In this document: positions 1 to 6,242 of the stretch, piece after piece
Layout: each line of letters opens with the position of its first letter
Numbering within the stretch: the first letter of the stretch is position 1
Source of the DNA: Clostridiales bacterium
Lineage (GTDB): Bacteria > Bacillota > Clostridia > Oscillospirales > Ruminococcaceae
NCBI GenBank assembly: GCA_029007575.1
Contig: JAQXIB010000081.1
Location: 1-10,691 of the forward strand
DNA length: 10,691 nt
Direction of reading: 5' to 3'
Translations under genes and position numbers: made by a program
Notes under the pieces: model-generated
The model's input: only the letters and a program-made list of their open reading frames with translations
What the model was told of the DNA's origin: nothing
Database searches by the model: none

Positions 1-492
1 GAGGAATCGGCGGAGTCGGTCTGCAAAAAGATTCTCAAAAACTTTAACAGCAAAATAACCAACGAACATTGGGGAAGAATGAAAGAGATGGGACTGTCGC
101 TGGAGGAAACGCTGACCCTTGCCTCACTGATCCAGGCGGAATCGGGACAGAGCCAGCAAATGCGGAAGGTTTCTTCGGTGTTCTGGAACCGTTTGGACAA
201 TCCCTCCGACTTTCCGAATCTCCAATCCGACGTCACGATCCAGTATGTAGAGGAAAACATCAAGCCGTTTGACAAAACCAAGAATCAAAATATGTATGAC
301 GCTTATAACACCTACAAATGCACCGGTCTGCCGGTAGCGCCGATCTGCAATCCGGGGTTGGAAGCGATCGAAGCGGCGCTCTATCCGGAGGATACGAAAT
401 ATTTCTACTTCCTGACCGACAAATCGGGCAATTTCTATTATGCCAGAACGCTCAAAGAGCACAATCAAAACCGCAAAAAAGCAGGCGTTTAA
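1..492 (+). CDS. mltG: Endolytic murein transglycosylase MltG, C-terminal part (5' end outside window)
   Basis: The frame is open from base 1 and gives the last 163 residues of a YceG/MltG protein, the inner-membrane lytic transglycosylase that cuts nascent glycan strands and so limits their length. Visible signatures are LASLIQAESG (bases 118-147), TYKCTGLPVAPICNPG and the ending LKEHNQN, which match the catalytic domain from its active-site helix to the C-terminus. The Glu at bases 139-141 aligns, from my memory of the E. coli protein, with catalytic Glu218. The neighbouring acidic residue two positions earlier in E. coli is Gln here. The ATG at 79 is internal, because homology continues upstream of it. 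The membrane anchor and LysM-like part lie outside the window. In Bacillus, mltG (yrrL) sits beside the trhP genes, which fits the U32 gene downstream. Confidence 0.93.
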   Translation, partial: EESAESVCKKILKNFNSKITNEHWGRMKEMGLSLEETLTLASLIQAESGQSQQMRKVSSVFWNRLDNPSDFPNLQSDVTIQYVEENIKPFDKTKNQNMYDAYNTYKCTGLPVAPICNPGLEAIEAALYPEDTKYFYFLTDKSGNFYYARTLKEHNQNRKKAGV

Positions 493-525
493 CGAATAGG
501 AAATGCACTGCATTTCCTATTCGTT
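491..525. terminator. Perfect 17-bp inverted repeat at the mltG stop codon
   Basis: The arms at 491-507 and 509-525 are exact reverse complements with one base between them. The left arm overlaps the last two bases of the mltG stop codon. In RNA this forms a long hairpin right at the gene end. There is no U-tract after the right arm, so it is not a textbook intrinsic terminator. It may stabilise the 3' end, terminate inefficiently, or be a member of an intergenic repeat family. Confidence 0.6.
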
Positions 526-790
526 GACGGCGTTTGTGTTTCCCGGCAAATATGCCGCCGCATTGCCGCGTATGCGCGGCAACCGCTCGAGGTGCTTTGC
601 AGCAGGCATAATGCCTGCACTTAATTCGCGCACTGAGTTGGTTTGAGGATAACGCTTTTATGCCCGCGAATTTACATTATACTTTATTCCGCGAGCGACA
701 GCTTATTCCTTTTGCTCACTTTGTCGCGATCTAAATCCAAGCATTATGCTTGGGCAAGGAATCAAAATTTGCAGAAAGCAAGATAGAGCA

Positions 791-860
791 GGCGGCTTTG
801 TGCGGTTTTGGCGTAGCCAAAATCCCGACATCATATTTGTCGGGAAGCACAAATACCGTC
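791..860 (+). other. Predicted three-way-junction RNA or DNA structure
   Basis: The outer stem is TTTGTGC/GCACAAA (797-803/847-853), extended outward after a small internal loop by a 5-bp stem with one G-U pair (791-795/856-860). Inside sit two adjacent hairpins: a 9-bp arm with a GTA loop and one G-U pair (804-812/816-824), and CCGACA/TGTCGG with a 7-base loop (825-830/838-843). The junction has almost no unpaired bases. It is not a tRNA: there is no anticodon arm or T-loop. The pairing is read directly from the sequence; function is unknown. Confidence 0.5.
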
Positions 861-861
861 A

Positions 862-894
862 GTACACCAAGAATGCGGTGCATTTTTGGTGTAC
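862..894. other. 15-bp hairpin upstream of the U32 gene
   Basis: Arms 862-876 and 880-894 pair over 15 positions with a single G-T pair (871/885) and a 3-base loop. It lies 27 bases before the ribosome binding site of the U32 gene. Its tip (AATGC, three bases, GCATTT) matches the tip of the palindrome at 491-525, so the two hairpins bracket the intergenic region. There is no U-tract, so termination is unlikely. It could be a leader structure or a repeat end. Confidence 0.5.
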
Positions 895-920
895 AAAATC
901 CCCTGCATAGAACTGAAAAC

Positions 921-928
921 AGAAAGGA
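921..928 (+). promoter_or_regulatory. Ribosome binding site deciding a TTG start for the U32 gene
   Basis: AGAAAGGA directly abuts the ATG at 929, which leaves no spacer for initiation there. It is 9 bases from the in-frame TTG at 938, a normal distance. Initiation at 938 also gives the usual N-terminus of the family, a short run before KPEVLAPAG. Confidence 0.65.
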
Positions 929-937
929 ATGCTTTTA

Positions 938-2167
938 TTGTCAACTTTGATAAAGCCGGAGGTGCTTGCTCCGGCAGGCGATCGGGAACGTCTGGAGGCC
1001 GCAATCCAATACGGCGCCGACGCCGTATATCTCGGCGCAAACCGCTTCGGTATGCGGGCGGGCGCACCCAATTTCAGCTATGAAGAGCTGCAAAGCGCCG
1101 TCGCCTTTGCACATAGCCATCATGTAAAGGTGTTTTTGACCTGTAATACCCTACCCCGCAATGACGAAATGGCAGAGCTGCCCGACTTTCTGAAATCGGT
1201 GGCAGCTTGCGGCGTAGACGCGCTGATCGCCTCTGACATCGGCGTTTTGTCGCTGATCAAAAAGTACCTGCCCGATATGGAAGTGCATATTTCCACCCAA
1301 GCCGGCATCGTAAACTATGTCACCGCCGACACCTTTTATCATATGGGTGCCAAACGAGTGGTGCTCGCCCGCGAACTGTCGCTGGAGGAAATCGCTGCGA
1401 TTCGAGCCAAAACATCGCCTGACCTCGATATCGAGGTTTTTGTCCACGGCGCGATGTGCGTGTCGGTGTCGGGAAGATGTCTCCTGTCCAACTACCTGAC
1501 CGCACGGGACGCGAATCGTGGCGAATGCGCGCAGCCCTGCCGCTGGGCATATCATCTGGTGGAAGAAAAGCGTCCGAATCAGTTTTTCCCGATTTTTGAG
1601 GACGAAAAAGGCACCCACATTCTCAACGCCAAAGATCTCTGCATGATCGAGCATATCGATAAGCTGGTCAAGGCGGGGGTAACCAGCCTGAAAATCGAGG
1701 GACGGGCAAAGTCCTCCTATTATGTTTCGGTGGTGACCAACGCCTATCGATGCGCGGTGGATTGCTTTATGAAAGATCCCGAGCATTATCAGCCCGAGCA
1801 ATGGATCCTAGACGAAGTCACCAAAGTCAGCCACCGCCAGTATTCCACCGGATTTTTCTTCGGTACGCCCGAAAACGGACAGTATTACCTCAACGGCGGC
1901 TACCTGCGCAACTATGACGTGGTTGCCACCGCCGAAAGCTATCAGGACGGTCTGTTGACAGTCACACAAAAAAACAAATTCTCGGTCGGCGATCTGCTGG
2001 AGGTGCTCGAGCCCTCCAAGCCGCCCTTTTCCCTAAAAGTAGAAGCAATCTATGAGGAGTCGGGCGAAGCGGTCGAAGCCGCCTGCCATCCGCTGATGCA
2101 GGTCAAAATTCCCTGCCCGCGGGCAGTGGAACGGGGTGGCATCCTGCGCCGACAGCAAGCCGAATAA
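938..2167 (+). CDS. U32 family peptidase-like protein, probable tRNA U34 hydroxylation protein TrhP
   Basis: A 409-residue protein from TTG 938 (412 if the ATG at 929 is used). The N-terminal KPEVLAPAGDRERLEAAIQY begins the barrel domain. The U32 signature EVFVHGAMCVSVSGRCLLS lies near residues 166-184, and GECAQPCRW follows. Four cysteines at about 174, 181, 197 and 201 (spacing C-x6-C-x15-C-x3-C) fit the iron-sulfur site proposed for RlhA/TrhP enzymes. The C-terminal part (FSVGDLLEVLEP onwards) fits the small U32 beta domain. Although named after collagenase, family members of this length (YegQ, YrrO) take part in prephenate-dependent 5-hydroxyuridine formation at tRNA position 34. Proximity to mltG and two further tRNA genes supports that role. 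It leads the probable operon and ends 41 bases before cca. A protease role cannot be excluded from sequence alone. Confidence 0.88.
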   Translation: MSTLIKPEVLAPAGDRERLEAAIQYGADAVYLGANRFGMRAGAPNFSYEELQSAVAFAHSHHVKVFLTCNTLPRNDEMAELPDFLKSVAACGVDALIASDIGVLSLIKKYLPDMEVHISTQAGIVNYVTADTFYHMGAKRVVLARELSLEEIAAIRAKTSPDLDIEVFVHGAMCVSVSGRCLLSNYLTARDANRGECAQPCRWAYHLVEEKRPNQFFPIFEDEKGTHILNAKDLCMIEHIDKLVKAGVTSLKIEGRAKSSYYVSVVTNAYRCAVDCFMKDPEHYQPEQWILDEVTKVSHRQYSTGFFFGTPENGQYYLNGGYLRNYDVVATAESYQDGLLTVTQKNKFSVGDLLEVLEPSKPPFSLKVEAIYEESGEAVEAACHPLMQVKIPCPRAVERGGILRRQQAE

Positions 2168-2194
2168 TATCAATGCCTATCTTTTCCCGAAAAC

Positions 2195-2202
2195 AAAGGA
2201 GG
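2195..2202 (+). promoter_or_regulatory. Strong ribosome binding site fixing the cca start
   Basis: AAAGGAGG is followed by a 6-base spacer and ATG 2209. A longer in-frame ATG at 2173 exists, but it has no ribosome binding site and would add 12 residues that do not belong to the family. Confidence 0.9.
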
Positions 2203-2208
2203 AACTCC

Positions 2209-3540
2209 ATGAATATCAAGATACCGGAATATGCGATGCGTGCTTTGCGGGTGCTGGAAAGCGCCGGCTTCTCCGCCTATTTTGTAGGCGGATGCGTCCG
2301 TGACAGTCTGCTCGGCACCCTGCCCGCAGATTGGGATATTGCCACCAACGCGCTCCCCGAACAGGTCAAAACCGCGTTTCGAGGATATACCGTTGTCGAT
2401 ACCGGGCTCAAGCACGGCACCGTCACGGTGGTGTCCGATTACCATAATCTGGAGATCACCACCTATCGGATCGACGGCGATTATTCGGACGCCCGCCGTC
2501 CCGACAGCGTGATCTTCACCACCGATCTGCATGAAGACCTGAAGCGTCGGGATTTTACCGTCAATGCGATGGCGTATCATCCCGAACAGGGACTGGTAGA
2601 CGACTGGGGCGGCAAACGTGACCTGAAAGACAAAGTGCTTCGCTGTGTCGGGGACCCGGAACAGCGGTTTAAAGAAGACGCGCTCCGAATCCTGCGCGCG
2701 CTGCGATTTGGGGCGGTGCTGGGCTTCACCATCGAGCCGAAAACCGAAGCAGCCCTGCGGCAGAAACGGGCGTTACTGATGAACATCTCAGGCGAACGGA
2801 TTCGGGAGGAGCTGGTCAAGCTGCTTTGCGGCAAAAACGTGCAGCAGATCCTGCTGACCTACCGCAGTATCCTGGGCGAAGTGCTGCCCGAGATTCGGCC
2901 CGCTTTCGATTTTGACCAAAAAAATCCGCATCACTATCTGACCGTCTGGGAACATACTGTGCAAGCGATCGCAGGCAGTATCCCGTCGATACGGGTGCGG
3001 CTCGCGCTGCTGTTCCACGATTTGGGAAAGCCCGCCTCCTTCAGTGTGGATGAGAAAGGGATCGGCCATTTCTACGGGCATCCTGAATTGAGCGAGCAAG
3101 CCGCAAGGGAGATCATGCACCGGTTGCGGTTTGACAATGCCACCATCGATCGGGTAACCGCACTGGTGCGTTATCATGACTACGATGTGGTGCCCCAAAG
3201 CAAATCGGTCAAGCGCTGGCTGAACCGGTTAGGCGAGGAAGGCTTTCGGGAACTGCTGGCTGTTAAAGCCGCCGACCGCAGTGCCACCACCCATAAATAT
3301 GAAAATCTGTCGGTAATACAACTGACCGAAAATATCCTGGATGAGGTCATCGCCCAAAAGCAATGCTTCACCCGGGAACAGCTGAACATCAACGGCAGCG
3401 ACTTGATGGACCTCGGCATCCCACAGGGCAAAGAGATCGGCAGGATTCTGGATGAACTGCTTTCCCTTGTGATCGACGAAAAGCTGCCGAATCAACCGGC
3501 TTTGCTGAAAAAGCGAGCCGCCGCGCTGTGGCGGGGATAG
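2209..3540 (+). CDS. cca: CCA tRNA nucleotidyltransferase, class II with HD domain
   Basis: A 443-residue enzyme that adds or repairs the 3' CCA of tRNA from CTP and ATP without a nucleic-acid template. The polymerase-beta-type head shows FVGGCVRDSLLG (25-36), then the metal-binding pair Asp41 and Asp43 in DWDIATN. EDLKRRDFTVNAMA spans 109-122. EDALRILRALRF (156-167) carries the EDxxR nucleotide-selecting motif of class II enzymes. The RNA-binding neck and body follow. An HD phosphohydrolase-type domain starts near 240, with His242, His249 and the pair His270-Asp271 in LLFHDLGKP, as is common in clostridial CCA enzymes and absent from the shorter Bacillus form. The gene lies 41 bases after the U32 gene and 36 before tmcAL, consistent with co-transcription. 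Confidence 0.95.
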   Translation: MNIKIPEYAMRALRVLESAGFSAYFVGGCVRDSLLGTLPADWDIATNALPEQVKTAFRGYTVVDTGLKHGTVTVVSDYHNLEITTYRIDGDYSDARRPDSVIFTTDLHEDLKRRDFTVNAMAYHPEQGLVDDWGGKRDLKDKVLRCVGDPEQRFKEDALRILRALRFGAVLGFTIEPKTEAALRQKRALLMNISGERIREELVKLLCGKNVQQILLTYRSILGEVLPEIRPAFDFDQKNPHHYLTVWEHTVQAIAGSIPSIRVRLALLFHDLGKPASFSVDEKGIGHFYGHPELSEQAAREIMHRLRFDNATIDRVTALVRYHDYDVVPQSKSVKRWLNRLGEEGFRELLAVKAADRSATTHKYENLSVIQLTENILDEVIAQKQCFTREQLNINGSDLMDLGIPQGKEIGRILDELLSLVIDEKLPNQPALLKKRAAALWRG

Positions 3541-3576
3541 CCGACATCATTTCCCATCGCAAAAGGAGATTGCCGC

Positions 3577-4749
3577 ATGACCATTGCCGGAATTATTGCC
3601 GAATACAATCCGTTCCACAACGGACATCTTTATCAGATCGAGCAAACCAAAAGAGCAGGTGCCACCCACATCGTTGCCGTCATGAGCAGCAGCTTTGTGC
3701 AGCGGGGCGAACCTGCTCTTTTTTCTAAATGGGATCGTGCCGCCGCCGCGCTGGAAAGCGGCGCGGATTTGATTTTGGAGCTGCCGGTTTCTTATGCGAT
3801 GAGCTCGGCGGAACGCTTCGGCTTCGGCGGCGTGGCTCTGCTGGAGGCGCTCGGCTGTGTCGATCTGCTCTCGTTCGGCAGTGAATGCGGGGAGCTTGCC
3901 AAGCTGCAAGCCGCCGCCGACCTTTGTCTGAAACTGCATCAAAACGCCGATTTTACCTTTCTGCTCAAAAGCGGCTGTTCCTATCCGTCAGCGAGGGCGC
4001 AGGCAGTTGCGAAACTGGCCGATCGGCAAACCGCCGCGTTGCTTTCCTCGCCCAACAACACGCTGGGGATTGCTTATCTGAATGCCCTCACCAGGCTACA
4101 ATCGAAAATCCGCCCCATGACCGTCCTCCGCGTCGGAGCGGCGCACGATGCCGATCAAGCGTCCGACGGTTTTGCCAGCGCAAGTCTCCTGCGGCAAAAG
4201 CTGCGCGCGGGAGAACCGATCGCGCCTTATTTGCCGCAATCCGCCGCGGAATGCCTGAGCGGGAAGCCGACGGCCGATCCGAACAAAATTGAGGCCGTTT
4301 TGCTCTGGCAGCTTCGTCGGATGACCGCCGCGGATTTCGCTGCCCTGCCCGATGTGACCGAAGGATTGCAGAATCGGCTGTACCGCGCCGCCCAATCCGC
4401 CCAATCGGTATCGGACTTTTTAGAAAAGGTCAAGACCAAGCGGTATACCCATGCGCGCTTGCGGCGAATCGTCTGGAGCGCTGCTTTGGGACTGCGGCAA
4501 ACCGATTACAGCCTGCCGCTCCCCTATTTGCGGATCCTCGGCTTCAACCGGCGGGGCAGAGAAATCCTCGCGCTGGCGGGGAAAACCGCCGCCTTGCCGC
4601 TGGTTTCCTCCTTTCCCGAAATCGAACAAATTGCGCCCCGCTTTGCCGCCCTGGAAAAAGCGGCAACCGACCTGTGGGGCTTGGCGGTAACGCCGCCGAT
4701 GCCCTGTGGCGCTGACTATATCCATAAAATCGTTCGAATGACCGAATGA
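3577..4749 (+). CDS. tmcAL: tRNA(Met) cytidine acetate ligase TmcAL
   Basis: A 390-residue protein of the YlbM/TmcAL family, which uses ATP and acetate to make N4-acetylcytidine at the wobble position of elongator tRNA-Met. The nucleotidyltransferase-fold N-terminus shows GIIAEYNPFHNGHLYQI (5-21) with the HxGH motif at 14-17, VMSSSFVQRGEPALFSKWDR (35-54), SFGSECG (99-105) and SPNNTLGIAYLNAL (158-171). Length and motif order are typical. The segment FASASLLRQKL replaces the more usual SATxIR form, a modest variation. AAAGGAG lies 8 bases before the ATG. The stop is 24 bases before the next start. It is the third consecutive gene acting on tRNA, two of them aimed at wobble position 34. Confidence 0.93.
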   Translation: MTIAGIIAEYNPFHNGHLYQIEQTKRAGATHIVAVMSSSFVQRGEPALFSKWDRAAAALESGADLILELPVSYAMSSAERFGFGGVALLEALGCVDLLSFGSECGELAKLQAAADLCLKLHQNADFTFLLKSGCSYPSARAQAVAKLADRQTAALLSSPNNTLGIAYLNALTRLQSKIRPMTVLRVGAAHDADQASDGFASASLLRQKLRAGEPIAPYLPQSAAECLSGKPTADPNKIEAVLLWQLRRMTAADFAALPDVTEGLQNRLYRAAQSAQSVSDFLEKVKTKRYTHARLRRIVWSAALGLRQTDYSLPLPYLRILGFNRRGREILALAGKTAALPLVSSFPEIEQIAPRFAALEKAATDLWGLAVTPPMPCGADYIHKIVRMTE

Positions 4750-4773
4750 TCAGACAGAAAGGACAAAAACCCT

Positions 4774-6162
4774 ATGACCAGACAGGATACCATGCAGGAG
4801 ATCATTGACCAGATGAATCGTTCCGCCGACGCCTTTGCGCAGCAAAGCGGCGCGATGTCTTGCGAAACCTTTTCGGTTTTCAAAAAAGGCGATCAGGCAG
4901 AGGATATCAAACAGCATTTTGCCGAGCTTGTCTATCCCGCCGGATATGTACTGCTGTTCCAATACACCTCGCACGGCTTGCTTAGCTATGTCAACAGCAT
5001 TCTGGAATGTTATCTGATGGTGGACGGATACCCGTCCTATCCCTATCCGCTTTTTCATGTCGCGGGCTTTTTAAAAGCAGTTACCCCGATGCTGCTCACC
5101 ATTCCGATGATTACCGACGGCACGACCATGCAGGACGCCTTTTCGCAATTGACCGACTTCATCGGCAGTATCCGGCCTAGGCTGGAAGCGCTTGCCGCCG
5201 ATCCGGAACAACGGACTGCGCTCTGCCGCAGCTTTCTGGACCACGTCTTTGCGGAAACCAAAACCTACATAACCGCAGTCGATGAGGAAGCCGTGTGGAT
5301 GCTGGATTTGTTTTATAACCTGATGACCAATCATCTGGCAGGCGATCCTTATCTGCGGTATATGTACGGCAATCCCGAAAAAGCGGTCATCAAGCTGGAA
5401 CGGCTGAAATATAAAAGTGATTACGAGCTGCAATTGATCCCGCTGCTTCACACGGCGCCGGCGCAATCTCCGATCCCTCCGTCCATTCAGGAAAATATCC
5501 GAGCCAAATACAACAAAAACGGCAATCCGAAAAGCGCCGGCAAAGAATTTTGGGTGATGTTTCTCTCCTGGTTTGTCTGGGCAGCCATCTGGGGCGTGTT
5601 TTTCGTCGGCATTTTCTTCCTGTTTTACTTTGTGGAAAGCCGCAACGCCGATCTGGTAATGGGTCCGATGACGCAGCTTCCGTTCTTATTTTTGCCTTCT
5701 TTTCTGATGGGCATCTGCTCCAGCTATTACTCCCGCCATCTTGTTTTCCGCCTGCTGTTTAAAAAATCCTATCAAAAGCAGAAGGCGCTCGACCATATCG
5801 AAAACGGCCCCGGCAGCGACCGCGTCATCAAGGTGTTATCGACACTGCTTTTGATTGCCAGAATGTTTTTGACCATGCTGATGGTAAAATGGAATGTCAA
5901 GCTGTTGCCGACCGGCATCGCTGACAACTCCTCTTTTTTATCACTGAAAGAGACGTTCTACCGGTATGAGGAAGTCGACCGGGTGTATTATCAGCCGAAT
6001 CGGATGATTGACGGCGAAGCGGTTGATTTTCCCTCCTATGTCATCGTCCTGAAAAACGGCAAAGAGATCGACCTTTACGATTTCACAGTAGAGGAATCGG
6101 ATTACGACGAATTTCTGACCCTGATCCGACAAAAAGGGATTCCGGTGGAAAAACAGCCCTGA
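4774..6162 (+). CDS. Uncharacterised multi-pass membrane protein in the tRNA-modification operon
   Basis: I do not recognise the family of this 462-residue protein. Residues 1-255 are mostly soluble and helix-rich, with many aromatic residues and no signal peptide. A long hydrophobic segment follows at about 259-287 (FWVMFLSWFVWAAIWG and on), a second at 302-318, and a possible third at 351-372. The last 85 residues are soluble, with alternating strand-like stretches (RVYYQP, SYVIVLKNGKEIDLYDF) ending in an acidic helix. This pattern resembles small PH-like membrane-linked domains of Bacillota proteins, but that is only an impression. No catalytic motif stands out. AAAGGA lies 10 bases before the start, 24 bases separate it from tmcAL, and a terminator overlaps its end, so it is probably the last gene of the operon. 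Confidence 0.8.
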   Translation: MTRQDTMQEIIDQMNRSADAFAQQSGAMSCETFSVFKKGDQAEDIKQHFAELVYPAGYVLLFQYTSHGLLSYVNSILECYLMVDGYPSYPYPLFHVAGFLKAVTPMLLTIPMITDGTTMQDAFSQLTDFIGSIRPRLEALAADPEQRTALCRSFLDHVFAETKTYITAVDEEAVWMLDLFYNLMTNHLAGDPYLRYMYGNPEKAVIKLERLKYKSDYELQLIPLLHTAPAQSPIPPSIQENIRAKYNKNGNPKSAGKEFWVMFLSWFVWAAIWGVFFVGIFFLFYFVESRNADLVMGPMTQLPFLFLPSFLMGICSSYYSRHLVFRLLFKKSYQKQKALDHIENGPGSDRVIKVLSTLLLIARMFLTMLMVKWNVKLLPTGIADNSSFLSLKETFYRYEEVDRVYYQPNRMIDGEAVDFPSYVIVLKNGKEIDLYDFTVEESDYDEFLTLIRQKGIPVEKQP

Positions 6163-6178
6163 TATTTCGGCTGTTTTT
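6149..6178 (+). terminator. Intrinsic terminator overlapping the end of the membrane-protein gene
   Basis: AAAAACAGCC (6149-6158) pairs perfectly with GGCTGTTTTT (6169-6178), and the stop codon sits in the 10-base loop. The right arm ends in a run of five T. It closes the operon that begins at 938 and separates it from rnr. Confidence 0.85.
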
Positions 6179-6242
6179 CGGCATACTAACATTAATATTT
6201 GATCACAGCCAAACACTTTAAAAAATACAGAAAGGGAATCCT

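Larger units (their letters stand above)
493..937. other. Hairpin-dense intergenic region between mltG and the U32 gene
   Basis: I see no credible coding frame here, but many inverted repeats. After the palindrome at 491-525 come CGGCA/TGCCG (544-548/553-557), TTGCCGCG/CGCGGCAA (563-570/575-582), GCAGGCA/TGCCTGC (602-608/612-618), AATTCGCG/CGCGAATT (623-630/665-672, with a 34-base loop), GCGACA/TGTCGC (695-700/722-727) and CCAAGCA/TGCTTGG (737-743/747-753). A junction structure (791-860) and a 15-bp hairpin (862-894) follow and are listed separately. Several short hairpins share a GCA-N3/4-TGC tip. A structured RNA, a composite intergenic repeat, or successive repeat insertions could each explain this. 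No promoter matching consensus was found. Confidence 0.6.

Noticed and set aside
791..860. tRNA or tRNA-like gene
   Set aside because: There are three stems but no T-loop TTCRA, no anticodon arm of 5+7 bases and no 7-bp acceptor stem with a discriminator base.
493..928. CRISPR array
   Set aside because: The repeats are inverted hairpins of differing sequence, not direct repeats of constant length with regular spacers.
750..950. Open frame across the hairpin-rich spacer
   Set aside because: Its sequence is dictated by the inverted repeats, there is no ribosome binding site, and it overlaps the U32 start.
2173..2208. Longer start for cca at ATG 2173
   Set aside because: It lacks a ribosome binding site, adds residues foreign to the family, and a strong AAAGGAGG serves ATG 2209.
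3547..3942. Minus-strand frames over cca, tmcAL and rnr
   Set aside because: They are long because of codon bias in the real plus-strand genes, and they lack ribosome binding sites and family motifs.
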